DNA of 64,000 bases from Sepiola atlantica (GCA_963556195.1 CAUVYP010000244.1:1302001-1366000); one strand, 5' to 3'; shown: positions 1 through 11,924, counted from the stretch's first letter. Translations and numbers: made by a program. The notes: generated by a model from the letters alone, not told the origin.

Positions 1-130
1 TTGTGCAACGAAACTTTGCAGACAGTCTCGAATAGGCCTTTTCTACTGAAGTACGAAGTTTCAGAAGTGCAGCTCTTGTACTGCCGGAGATATGTCGATA
101 CAAACTGAATACGCAAAACATCAACAAAAT
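1..130 (+). repeat. Partial A-type monomer at left edge
   Basis: The window opens inside a monomer, at 'ttgtgcaacgaaac'. It carries the A block and 'gtacgaag', the mark of subtype T in its 3' half. The array therefore extends to the left. Confidence 0.9.
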
Positions 131-874
131 TTAGCGCGTTTTAAAGTTGATATCGCTTTTGTTTATAACTTCCATATTTATTCGAATTGTGCAACGAAAC
201 TTTGCAGACAGTCGCGGAGACACATTTTCTACTGAAGTACCAAGTTTCAGAAGTGCAGCTCTTGTACTGCCGGAGATATGTCGATACAAACTGAATACGC
301 AAAACATCAACAAAATTTAGCGCGTTTTAAAGTTGATATCGCTTTTGTTTATAACTTCCACATTTATTCGAATTGTGCAACGAAACTTTGCAGACAGTCT
401 GGAATAGGCCTGTTGCACTGAGGTACCAAGTTTCAGAAGTGCAGCTGTTTTACTGCCGGAGATATGTCGATACAAACTGAATACGCAAAACATCAACAAA
501 ATTTAGCGCGTTTTAAAGTTGATATCGCTTTTGTTTATAGCTTCCACATTTATTCGAATTGTGCAACGAAACTTTGCAGACAGTCGCGGAGACACATTTT
601 CTACTGAAGTACCAAGTTTCAGAAGTGCAACTCTTGTACTGCCGGAGATATGTCGATACAAACTGAATACGCAAAACATCAACAAAATTTAGCGCGTTTT
701 AAAGTTGATATCGCTTTTGTTTATAACTTCCACATTTATCTGAATTGTGCAACGAAACTTTGCAGACAGTCTCGAATAGGCCTCCTCTACTGAAGTACCA
801 AGTTTCAGAAGTGCAGATCTTGTACTGCCGGAGATATGTCGATACAAACTGAATACGCAAAACATCAACAAAAT
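131..874 (+). repeat. Four-monomer block B-A-B-S
   Basis: The first three monomers (131, 317, 503) correspond in order to those at 1433, 1619 and 1805, an offset of 1,302 bp or 7 monomers. They share marks such as 'ccatatttattcg' in the first and 'atagcttcc' with 'gtgcaactc' in the third. The copy at 317 has private changes ('gtctggaat', 'cctgttgcac', 'gctgttttac'), so this is an older duplication than the neighbouring ones. The fourth monomer (689) is subtype S, and it leads into L-P-A at 875-1432. Confidence 0.75.
183..199 (-). other. Partial CENP-B-box-like sequence (representative)
   Basis: The minus strand reads TTTCGTTGCACAATTCG. Against the mammalian CENP-B box YTTCGTTGGAARCGGGA this matches the first eight positions and the essential A at position 10, but none of the essential CGGG. 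It recurs in most monomers and is broken in D ('gcaacggaac') and G ('gaaacgaaac'). Binding is not implied. Confidence 0.3.
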
Positions 875-2734
875 TTAGCGCGTTTTAAAGTTGATATCGC
901 TTTAGTTTATAACTTCCACATTTATTCGAATTGTGCCACGAAACTTTGCAGACAGTCGCGGAGCCACATTTTCAACTGAAGTACCAAGTTTCAGAAGTGC
1001 AGCTCTTGTACTGCCGGAGATATGTCGATACAAACTGAATACGCAAAACATCAACAAAATTTAGCGCGTTTTAAAGTTGATATCGCTTTTGTTTATAACT
1101 TCCACATTTATTCGAATTGTGCAACGAAACTTTGCAGACAGTCGCGGAGACACATTTTCTACTGAAGTACCAAGTCTCAGAAGTGCAGCTCTTGTACTGC
1201 CGGAGATAGGTCGATACAAACTGAATACACAAAATACCAACAAAATTTAGCGCGTTTTAAAGTTGATATCGCTTTTGTTTATAACTTCCACATTTATTCG
1301 AATTGTGCAACGAAACTTTGCAGACAGTCTCGAATAGGCCTTTTCTACTGAAGTACCAAGTTTCAGAAGTGCAGCTCTTGTACTGCCGGAGATATGTCGA
1401 TACAAACTGAATACGCAAAACATCAACAAAATTTAGCGCGTTTTAAAGTTGATATCGCTTTTGTTTATAACTTCCATATTTATTCGAATTGTGCAACGAA
1501 ACTTTGCAGACAGTCGCGGAGACACATTTTCTACTGAAGTACCAAGTTTCAGAAGTGCAGCTCTTGTACTGCCGGAGATATGTCGATACAAACTGAATAC
1601 GCAAAACATCAACAAAATTTAGCGCGTTTTAAAGTTGATATCGCTTTTGTTTATAACTTCCACATTTATTCGAATTGTGCAACGAAACTTTGCAGACAGT
1701 CTCGAATAGGCCTTTTGCACTGAGGTACCAAGTTTCAGAAGTGCAGCTGTTGTACTGCCGGAGATATGTCGATACAAACTGAATACGCAAAACATCAACA
1801 AAATTTAGCGCGTTTTAAAGTTGATATCGCTTTTGTTTATAGCTTCCACATTTATTCGAATTGTGCAACGAAACTTTGCAGACAGTCGCGGAGACACATT
1901 TTCTACTGAAGTACCAAGTTTCAGAAGTGCAACTCTTGTACTGCCGGAGATATGTCGATACAAACTGAATACGCAAAACATCAACAAAATTTAGCGCGTT
2001 TTAAAGTTGATATCGCTTTTGTTTATAACTTCCACATTTATTCGAATTGTGCAACGAAACTTTGCAGACCGTCTCGAATAGGCCTTTTCTACTGAAGTAC
2101 TAAGTTTCAGAAGTGCAGCTCTTGTACTGCCGGAGATATGTCGATACAAACTGAATACGCAAAACATCAACAAAATTTAGCGCGTTTTAAAGTTGATATC
2201 GCTTTTGTTTATAACTTCCACCATTATTCGAATTGTGCAACGAAACTTTGCAGACAGTCGCGGAGACACATTTTCTACTGAAGTACCAAGTTTCAGAAGT
2301 GCAGCTCTTGTACTGCCGGACCTATGTCGATACAAACTGAATACGCAAAACATCAACAAAATTTAGCCCGTTTTAAAGTTGATATCGCTTTTGTTTATAA
2401 CTTCCACATTTATTCGAATTGTGCAACGAAACTTTGCAGACAGTCTCGAATAGGCCTTTTCAACTGAGGTACCAAGTTTCAGAAGTGCAGCTGTTGTACT
2501 GCCAAAGATATGTCGATACAAACTGAATACGCAAAACATCAACAAAATTTAGCGCGTTTTAAAGTTGATATCGCTTTTGTTTATAACTTCCACATTTATT
2601 CGAATTGTGCAACGAAACTTTGCAGACAGTCGCGGAGACACATCTTCTACTGAAGTACCAAGTTTCAGAAGTTCAGCTCTTGTACTGCCGGAGATATGTC
2701 GATACAAACTGAATACGCAAAACATCACCAAAAT
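875..2734 (+). repeat. 10-monomer tandem unit, copy 1 (1,860 bp)
   Basis: The order is L, P, A, B, A, V-like B, R, B, F1, D-like B. The next 1,860 bp repeat the same order with the same private variants: 'gagccacattttcaactg' in L, 'gagataggtcg' and 'aaaatacc' in P, 'ggacctatg' with 'ccaccattattcg' at 2177, and 'gttcagctc' at 2549. I found no difference between the copies in the monomers compared. Confidence 0.85.
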
Positions 2735-4594
2735 TTAGCGCGTTTTAAAGTTGATATCGCTTTAGTTTATAACTTCCACATTTATTCGAATTGTGCCACG
2801 AAACTTTGCAGACAGTCGCGGAGCCACATTTTCAACTGAAGTACCAAGTTTCAGAAGTGCAGCTCTTGTACTGCCGGAGATATGTCGATACAAACTGAAT
2901 ACGCAAAACATCAACAAAATTTAGCGCGTTTTAAAGTTGATATCGCTTTTGTTTATAACTTCCACATTTATTCGAATTGTGCAACGAAACTTTGCAGACA
3001 GTCGCGGAGACACATTTTCTACTGAAGTACCAAGTCTCAGAAGTGCAGCTCTTGTACTGCCGGAGATAGGTCGATACAAACTGAATACACAAAATACCAA
3101 CAAAATTTAGCGCGTTTTAAAGTTGATATCGCTTTTGTTTATAACTTCCACATTTATTCGAATTGTGCAACGAAACTTTGCAGACAGTCTCGAATAGGCC
3201 TTTTCTACTGAAGTACCAAGTTTCAGAAGTGCAGCTCTTGTACTGCCGGAGATATGTCGATACAAACTGAATACGCAAAACATCAACAAAATTTAGCGCG
3301 TTTTAAAGTTGATATCGCTTTTGTTTATAACTTCCATATTTATTCGAATTGTGCAACGAAACTTTGCAGACAGTCGCGGAGACACATTTTCTACTGAAGT
3401 ACCAAGTTTCAGAAGTGCAGCTCTTGTACTGCCGGAGATATGTCGATACAAACTGAATACGCAAAACATCAACAAAATTTAGCGCGTTTTAAAGTTGATA
3501 TCGCTTTTGTTTATAACTTCCACATTTATTCGAATTGTGCAACGAAACTTTGCAGACAGTCTCGAATAGGCCTTTTGCACTGAGGTACCAAGTTTCAGAA
3601 GTGCAGCTGTTGTACTGCCGGAGATATGTCGATACAAACTGAATACGCAAAACATCAACAAAATTTAGCGCGTTTTAAAGTTGATATCGCTTTTGTTTAT
3701 AGCTTCCACATTTATTCGAATTGTGCAACGAAACTTTGCAGACAGTCGCGGAGACACATTTTCTACTGAAGTACCAAGTTTCAGAAGTGCAACTCTTGTA
3801 CTGCCGGAGATATGTCGATACAAACTGAATACGCAAAACATCAACAAAATTTAGCGCGTTTTAAAGTTGATATCGCTTTTGTTTATAACTTCCACATTTA
3901 TTCGAATTGTGCAACGAAACTTTGCAGACCGTCTCGAATAGGCCTTTTCTACTGAAGTACTAAGTTTCAGAAGTGCAGCTCTTGTACTGCCGGAGATATG
4001 TCGATACAAACTGAATACGCAAAACATCAACAAAATTTAGCGCGTTTTAAAGTTGATATCGCTTTTGTTTATAACTTCCACCATTATTCGAATTGTGCAA
4101 CGAAACTTTGCAGACAGTCGCGGAGACACATTTTCTACTGAAGTACCAAGTTTCAGAAGTGCAGCTCTTGTACTGCCGGACCTATGTCGATACAAACTGA
4201 ATACGCAAAACATCAACAAAATTTAGCCCGTTTTAAAGTTGATATCGCTTTTGTTTATAACTTCCACATTTATTCGAATTGTGCAACGAAACTTTGCAGA
4301 CAGTCTCGAATAGGCCTTTTCAACTGAGGTACCAAGTTTCAGAAGTGCAGCTGTTGTACTGCCAAAGATATGTCGATACAAACTGAATACGCAAAACATC
4401 AACAAAATTTAGCGCGTTTTAAAGTTGATATCGCTTTTGTTTATAACTTCCACATTTATTCGAATTGTGCAACGAAACTTTGCAGACAGTCGCGGAGACA
4501 CATCTTCTACTGAAGTACCAAGTTTCAGAAGTTCAGCTCTTGTACTGCCGGAGATATGTCGATACAAACTGAATACGCAAAACATCACCAAAAT
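2735..4594 (+). repeat. 10-monomer tandem unit, copy 2 (1,860 bp)
   Basis: This is the second copy of 875-2734, monomer by monomer. It ends at 4594, after which an F1 monomer with 'gtctccaatagg' begins and the match to an L monomer stops. The L monomer at 2735 is where the first copy joins the second. Because the unit is a whole number of monomers, the crossover needs only homologous misalignment. Confidence 0.85.
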
Positions 4595-4966
4595 TTAGCG
4601 CGTTTTAAAGTTGATATCGCTTTTGTTTATAACTTCCACATTTATTCGAATTGTGCAACGAAACTTTGCAGACAGTCTCCAATAGGCCTTTTCCACTGAG
4701 GTACCAAGTTTCAGAAGTGCAGCTGTTGTACTGCCAAAGATATGTCGATACAAACTGAATACGCAAAACATCAACAAAATTTAGCGCGTTTTAAAGTTGA
4801 TATCGCTTTTGTTTATAACTTCCACAGTTATTCGAATTGTGCAACGAAACTTTGCAGACAGTCGCGGAGACACATGTTCTACTGAAGTACCAAGTTTCAG
4901 AAGTGCAGCTCTTGTACTGATGGAGATATGTCGATACAAACTGAATACGCAAAACATCAACAAAAT

Positions 4967-6082
4967 TTAGCGCGTTTTAAAGTTGATATCGCTTTTGTTT
5001 ATAACTTCCACATTTATTCGAATTGTGCAACGAAACTTTGCAGACAGTCGCGGAGACACATTTTCTACTGAAGTACCAAGTTTCAGAAGTGCAGCTCTTG
5101 TACTGCCGGAGATATGTCGATACAAACTGAATACGCAAAACATCAACTAAATTAAGCCTGTTTTAAAGTTGATATCGCTTTTGTTTATAACTTCCACATT
5201 TATTCGAATTGTGAAACGGAACTTTGCAGACAGTCTCGAATAGGCCTTTTCTACTGAAGTACCAAGTTTCAGAAGTGCAGCTCTTGTACTGCCGGAGATA
5301 TGTCGATACAAACTGAATACGAAAAACATCAACAAAATTTAGCGCGTTTTAAAGTTGATATCGCTTTTGTTTATAACTTCCACATTTATCTGAATTGTGC
5401 AACGAAACTTTGCAGACAGTCTCGAATAGGCCTCCTCTAATGAAGTACCAAGTTTCAGAAGTGCAGCTCTTGTACTGCCGGAGATATGTCGATAAAAACT
5501 GAATACGCAAAACATCAACAAAATTTAGCGCGTTTTAAAGTTGATATCGCTTTTGTTTATAACTTCCACATTTATTCGAATTGTGCCACGAAACTTTGCA
5601 GACAGTCGCGGAGCCACATTTTTAACTGAAGTACCAAGTTTCAGAAGTGCAGCTCTTGTACTGCCGGAGATATGTCGATACAAACTGAATACGCAAAACA
5701 TCACCAAAATTTAGCGCGTTTTAAAGTTGATATCGCTTTTGTTTATAACTTCCACATTTATTCGAATTGTGCAACGAAACTTTGCAGACAGTCGCGGAGA
5801 CACATTTTCCACTGAAGTACCAAGTCTCAGAAGTGCAGCTCTTGTACTGCCGGAGATATGTCGATACAAACTGAATACACAAAATATCAACAAAATTTAG
5901 CGCGTTTTAAAGTTGATATCGCTTTTGTTTATAACTTCCACATTTATTCGAATTGTGCAACGAAACTTTGCAGACAGTCTCGAATAGGCCTTTTCTACTG
6001 AAGTACCAAGTTTCAGAAGTGCAGCTCTTGTACTCCCGGAGATATGTCGATACAAACTGAATATGCAAAACATCAACAAAAT
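4967..6082 (+). repeat. 6-mer HOR, family 1 (E-G-S-L-P-A)
   Basis: The six monomers are E 4967, G 5153 ('ctaaattaagcctg', 'gtgaaacgg'), S 5339 ('tatctgaattg', 'cctcctcta'), an L relative 5525 ('gtgccacg', 'gagccacatttttaac', but 'gcttttgttt'), P 5711 ('aagtctcag') and A 5897. The same order follows at 6083. Confidence 0.85.
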
Positions 6083-7198
6083 TTAGCGCGTTTTAAAGTT
6101 GATATCGCTTTTGTTTATAACTTCCATATTTATTCGAATTGTGCAACGAAACTTTGCAGACAGTCGCGGAGACACATTTTCTACTGAAGTACCAAGTTTC
6201 AGAAGTGCAGCTCTTGTACTGCCGGAGATATGTCGATACAAACTGAATACGCAAAACATCAACTAAATTAAGCCTGTTTTAAAGTTGATATCGCTTTTGT
6301 TTATAACTTCCACATTTATTCGAATTGTGAAACGAAACTTTGCAGACAGTCTCGAATAGGCCTTTTCTACTGAAGTACCAAGTTTCAGAAGTGCAGCTCT
6401 TGTACTGCCGGAGATAGGTCGATACAAACTGAATACGCAAAACATCAACAAAATTTAGCGCGTTTTAAAGTTGATATCGCTTTTGTTTATAACTTCCACA
6501 TTTATCTGAATTGTGCAACGAAACTTTGCAGACAGTCTCGAATAGGCCTCCTCTAATGAAGTACCAAGTTTCAGAAGTGCAGATCTTGTACTGCCGGAGA
6601 TATGTCGATACAAACTGAATACGCAAAACATCAACAAAATTTAGCGCGTTTTAAAGTTGATATCGCTTTAGTTTATAACTTCCACATTTATTCGAATTGT
6701 GCCACGAAACTTTGCAGACAGTCGCGGAGCCACATTTTTAACTGAAGTACCAAGTTTCAGAAGTGCAGCTCTTGTACTGCCGGAGATATGTCGATACAAA
6801 CTGAATACGCAAAACATCAACAAAATTTAGCGCGTTTTAAAGTTGATATCGCTTTTGTTTATAACTTCCACATTTATTCGAATTGTGCAACGAAACTTTG
6901 CAGACAGTCGCGGAGACACATTTTCTACTGAAGTACCAAGTCTCAGAAGTGCAGCTCTTGTACTGCCGGAGATATGTCGATACAAACTGAATACACAAAA
7001 TATCAACAAAATTTAGCGCGTTTTAAAGTTGATATCGCTTTTGTTTATAACTTCCACATTTATTCGAATTGTGCAACGAAACTTTGACGACAGTCTCGAA
7101 TAGGCCTTGTCTACTGAAGTACCAAGTTTCAGAAGTGCAGCTCTTGTACTGCCGGAGATATGTCGATACAAACTGAATACGCAAAACATCAACAAAAT
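6083..7198 (+). repeat. 6-mer HOR, family 1 (second unit)
   Basis: The order is E 6083, G 6269 ('gagataggtcg'), S 6455 ('gcagatctt'), L 6641 ('gctttagttt', 'gtgccacg'), P 6827 and A 7013 ('ctttgacgacag'). It differs from the preceding unit at several diagnostic bases, so the 1,116-bp tandem pair is older than the 3,534-bp duplication that copied both units. Confidence 0.85.
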
Positions 7199-10100
7199 TT
7201 AGCGCGTTTTAAAGTTGATATCGCTTTTGTTTATAGCTTCCACATTTATTCGAATTGTGCAACGAAACTTTGCAGACAGTCGCGGAGACACATTTTCTAC
7301 TGAAGTACCAAGTTTCAGAAGTGCAACTCTTGTACTGCCGGAGATATGTCGATACAAACTGAATACGCAAAACATCAACAAAATTTAGCGCGTTTTAAAG
7401 TTGATATCGCTTTTGTTTATAACTTCCACATTTATTCGAATTGTGCAACGAAACTTTGCAGACCGTCTCGAATAGGCCTTTTCTACTGAAGTACTAAGTT
7501 TCAGAAGTGCAGCTCTTGTACTGCCGGAGATATGTCGATACAAACTGAATACGCAAAACATCAACAAAATTTAGCGCGTTTTAAAGTTGATATCGCTTTT
7601 GTTTATAACTTCCACCATTATTCGAATTGTGCAACGAAACTTTGCAGACAGTCGCGGAGACACATTTTCTACTGAAGTACCAAGTTTCAGAAGTGCAGCT
7701 CTTGTACTGCCGGACCTATGTCGATACAAACTGAATACGCAAAACATCAACAAAATTTAGCCCGTTTTAAAGTTGATATCGCTTTTGTTTATAACTTCCA
7801 CATTTATTCGAATTGTGCAACGAAACTTTGCAGACAGTCTCGAATAGGCCTTTTCAACTGAGGTACCAAGTTTCAGAAGTGCAGCTGTTGTACTGCCAAA
7901 GATATGTCGATACAAACTGAATACGCAAAACATCAACAAAATTTAGCGCGTTTTAAAGTTGATATCGCTTTTGTTTATAACTTCCACATTTATTCGAATT
8001 GTGCAACGAAACTTTGCAGACAGTCGCGGAGACACATCTTCTACTGAAGTACCAAGTTTCAGAAGTTCAGCTCTTGTACTGCCGGAGATATGTCGATACA
8101 AACTGAATACGCAAAACATCACCAAAATTTAGCGCGTTTTAAAGTTGATATCGCTTTTGTTTATAACTTCCACATTTATTCGAATTGTGCAACGAAACTT
8201 TGCAGACAGTCTCCAATAGGCCTTTTCCACTGAGGTACCAAGTTTCAGAAGTGCAGCTGTTGTACTGCCAAAGATATGTCGATACAAACTGAATACGCAA
8301 AACATCAACAAAATTTAGCGCGTTTTAAAGTTGATATCGCTTTTGTTTATAACTTCCACAGTTATTCGAATTGTGCAACGAAACTTTGCAGACAGTCGCG
8401 GAGACACATGTTCTACTGAAGTACCAAGTTTCAGAAGTGCAGCTCTTGTACTGATGGAGATATGTCGATACAAACTGAATACGCAAAACATCAACAAAAT
8501 TTAGCGCGTTTTAAAGTTGATATCGCTTTTGTTTATAACTTCCACATTTATTCGAATTGTGCAACGAAACTTTGCAGACAGTCGCGGAGACACATTTTCT
8601 ACTGAAGTACCAAGTTTCAGAAGTGCAGCTCTTGTACTGCCGGAGATATGTCGATACAAACTGAATACGCAAAACATCAACTAAATTAAGCCTGTTTTAA
8701 AGTTGATATCGCTTTTGTTTATAACTTCCACATTTATTCGAATTGTGAAACGGAACTTTGCAGACAGTCTCGAATAGGCCTTTTCTACTGAAGTACCAAG
8801 TTTCAGAAGTGCAGCTCTTGTACTGCCGGAGATATGTCGATACAAACTGAATACGAAAAACATCACCAAAATTTAGCGCGTTTTAAAGTTGATATCGCTT
8901 TTGTTTATAACTTCCACATTTATCTGAATTGTGCAACGAAACTTTGCAGACAGTCTCGAATAGGCCTCCTCTAATGAAGTACCAAGTTTCAGAAGTGCAG
9001 CTCTTGTACTGCCGGAGATATGTCGATAAAAACTGAATACGCAAAACATCAACAAAATTTAGCGCGTTTTAAAGTTGATATCGCTTTTGTTTATAACTTC
9101 CACATTTATTCGAATTGTGCCACGAAACTTTGCAGACAGTCGCGGAGCCACATTTTTAACTGAAGTACCAAGTTTCAGAAGTGCAGCTCTTGTACTGCCG
9201 GAGATATGTCGATACAAACTGAATACGCAAAACATCACCAAAATTTAGCGCGTTTTAAAGTTGATATCGCTTTTGTTTATAACTTCCACATTTATTCGAA
9301 TTGTGCAACGAAACTTTGCAGACAGTCGCGGAGACACATTTTCCACTGAAGTACCAAGTCTCAGAAGTGCAGCTCTTGTACTGCCGGAGATATGTCGATA
9401 CAAACTGAATACACAAAATATCAACAAAATTTAGCGCGTTTTAAAGTTGATATCGCTTTTGTTTATAACTTCCACATTTATTCGAATTGTGCAACGAAAC
9501 TTTGCAGACAGTCTCGAATAGGCCTTTTCTACTGAAGTACCAAGTTTCAGAAGTGCAGCTCTTGTACTCCCGGAGATATGTCGATACAAACTGAATATGC
9601 AAAACATCAACAAAATTTAGCGCGTTTTAAAGTTGATATCGCTTTTGTTTATAACTTCCATATTTATTCGAATTGTGCAACGAAACTTTGCAGACAGTCG
9701 CGGAGACACATTTTCTACTGAAGTACCAAGTTTCAGAAGTGCAGCTCTTGTACTGCCGGAGATATGTCGATACAAACTGAATACGCAAAACATCAACTAA
9801 ATTAAGCCTGTTTTAAAGTTGATATCGCTTTTGTTTATAACTTCCACATTTATTCGAATTGTGCAACGAAACTTTGCAGACAGTCTCGAATAGGCCTTTT
9901 CTACTGAAGTACCAAGTTTCAGAAGTGCAGCTCTTGTACTGCCGGAGATAGGTCGATACAAACTGAATACGCAAAACATCAACAAAATTTAGCGCGTTTT
10001 AAAGTTGATATCGCTTTTGTTTATAACTTCCACATTTATCTGAATTGTGCAACGAAACTTTGCAGACAGTCTCGAATAGGCCTCCTCTAATGAAGTACCA

Positions 10101-10732
10101 AGTTTCAGAAGTGCAGATCTTGTACTGCCGGAGATATGTCGATACAAACTGAATACGCAAAACATCAACAAAATTTAGCGCGTTTTAAAGTTGATATCGC
10201 TTTAGTTTATAACTTCCACATTTATTCGAATTGTGCCACGAAACTTTGCAGACAGTCGCGGAGCCACATTTTTAACTGAAGTACCAAGTTTCAGAAGTGC
10301 AGCTCTTGTACTGCCGGAGATATGTCGATACAAACTGAATACGCAAAACATCAACAAAATTTAGCGCGTTTTAAAGTTGATATCGCTTTTGTTTATAACT
10401 TCCACATTTATTCGAATTGTGCAACGAAACTTTGCAGACAGTCGCGGAGACACATTTTCTACTGAAGTACCAAGTCTCAGAAGTGCAGCTCTTGTACTGC
10501 CGGAGATATGTCGATACAAACTGAATACACAAAATATCAACAAAATTTAGCGCGTTTTAAAGTTGATATCGCTTTTGTTTATAACTTCCACATTTATTCG
10601 AATTGTGCAACGAAACTTTGACGACAGTCTCGAATAGGCCTTGTCTACTGAAGTACCAAGTTTCAGAAGTGCAGCTCTTGTACTGCCGGAGATATGTCGA
10701 TACAAACTGAATACGCAAAACATCAACAAAAT
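7199..10732 (+). repeat. 19-monomer segmental duplication, copy b (3,534 bp)
   Basis: This is the tandem copy of 3665-7198. I found only two differences: 'catcaccaaa' near 8864 where copy a has 'catcaacaaa' near 5330, and 'gtgcaacg' near 9860 where copy a has 'gtgaaacg' near 6326. Downstream, the monomer at 10733 ('ccggaggtatg') no longer matches 7199, which fixes the right boundary to within one monomer. Confidence 0.88.
8501..10732 (+). repeat. Two 6-mer HOR units, family 1
   Basis: The units at 8501-9616 and 9617-10732 are the 3,534-bp-duplicated counterparts of 4967-6082 and 6083-7198. The order E-G-S-L-P-A is kept in both, including the 'ctaaattaagcctg' entry of G at 8687 and 9803. Confidence 0.85.
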
Positions 10733-11290
10733 TTAGCGCGTTTTAAAGTTGATATCGCTTTTGTTTATAACTTCCATATTTATTCGAATTGTGCAACGAA
10801 ACTTTGCAGACAGTCGCGGAGACACATTTTCTACTGAAGTACCAAGTTTCAGAAGTGCAGCTCTTGTACTGCCGGAGGTATGTCGATACAAACTGAATAC
10901 GCAAAACATCACCAAAATTTAGCGCGTTTTAAAGTTGATATCGCTTTTGTTTATAACTTCCACATTTATTCGAATTGTGCAACGAAACTTTGCAGACCGT
11001 CTCGAATAGGCCTTTTCTACTGAAGTACTAAGTTTCAGAAGTGCAGCTCTTGTACTGCCGGAGATATGTCGATACAAACTAAATAGGCAAAACATCAACA
11101 AAATTTAGCGCGTTTTAAAGTTGATATCGCTTTTGTTTATAACTTCCACATTTATTCGAATTGTGCAACGAAACTTGTCAGACAGTCGCGGAGACACATT
11201 TTCTACTGAAGTACCAAGTTTCAGAAGTGCAGCTCTTGTACTGCCGGAGATATGTCGATACAAACTGAATACGCAAAACATCAACAAAAT
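10733..11290 (+). repeat. Three monomers B-R-B linking the two HOR families
   Basis: The monomers are B 10733 ('ccatatttattcg', 'ccggaggtatg', ending 'catcaccaaa'), R 10919 ('cagaccgtctcg', 'aaataggcaaaac') and B 11105 ('aacttgtcag', a local base reordering of the usual 'aactttgcag'). They form a D-R-E-like trio just before the first D-F1-F2-Q-K run. A copy lies at 21706-22263. Confidence 0.75.
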
Positions 11291-11907
11291 TTAGCGCGTT
11301 TTAAAGTTGATATCGCTTTTGTTTATAACTTCCACATTTATTCGAATTGTGCAACGGAACTTTGCAGACAGTCGCGGAGACACATGTTCTACTGAAGTAC
11401 CAAGTTTCAAAAGTGCAGCTCTTGTACTGCCGGAGATATGTCGATACAAACTGAATACGCAAAACATCACCAAAATTTAGCGCGTTTTAAAGTTGATATC
11501 GCTTTTGTTTATAACTTCCACATTTATTCGAATTGTGCAACGAAACTTTGCAGACAGTCTCGAATAGGCCTTTTCCACTGAGGTACCAAGTTTCAGAAGT
11601 GCAGCTGTTGTACTGCCAAAGATATGTCGATACAAACTGAATACGCAAAACATCAACAAAATTTAGCGCGTTTTAAAGTTGATATCGCTTTTGTTTATAA
11701 CTTCCACATTTATTCGAATTGTGCAACGAAACTTTGCAGACAGTCGCGGAGACACATTTTCTACTGAAGTACCAAGTTTCAGAAGTGCAGCTGTTGTACT
11801 GCCAAAGATATGTCGATACAAACTGAATACGCAAAACATCAACAAAATTTAGCGCGTTTTAAAGTTGATATCGCTTTTGTTTATAACTTCCACATTTATT
11901 CGAATTG

Positions 11908-11924
11908 TGCAACGAAACGTTGCA
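11908..11924. repeat. 17-bp inverted repeat typical of Q monomers
   Basis: The sequence tgcaacgaaacgttgca has perfect 7-bp arms around a 3-base centre. It exists because Q monomers read 'aaacgttgc' where others read 'aaactttgc'. The same sequence is in the 32 Q monomers recognised from 11849 to 63183. None was seen before 11.8 kb. Confidence 0.9.

Larger units (their letters stand above)
3665..7198 (+). repeat. 19-monomer segmental duplication, copy a (3,534 bp)
   Basis: These nineteen monomers are repeated immediately downstream. Shared private marks include 'ggacctatg' (about 4180 and 7714), 'gtctccaatagg' (about 4677 and 8211), 'tactgatggag' (about 4916 and 8450), 'gtactcccgg' (about 6032 and 9566) and 'ctttgacgacag' (about 7082 and 10616). 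The segment overlaps the end of the 1,860-bp duplication, so it arose after that event. Confidence 0.88.

Noticed and set aside
241..262. Heat-shock-element-like 'tttcagaag' repeated in each monomer
   Set aside because: The TTC and GAA triplets are one base apart, not two, and no third triplet is in phase, so it does not fit the nGAAnnTTCn pattern.
228..298. Internal duplication within the monomer ('actgaagtac' and 'actgaatac' 59 bp apart)
   Set aside because: The similarity covers only nine to ten bases and the flanks do not match, so it is not enough to argue that the monomer arose from a smaller unit.
131..313. A roughly 60-residue open frame on the minus strand in nearly every monomer
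   Set aside because: The monomer length is 62 x 3, so any open frame recurs through the array. The frame opens at TTG (the first ATG is the third codon), shows no recognisable domain or signal, is broken in many monomers and frameshifted in eight. The two-monomer 122-residue forms come from one base change in the stop codon (ttag to taag). No sign of coding selection.
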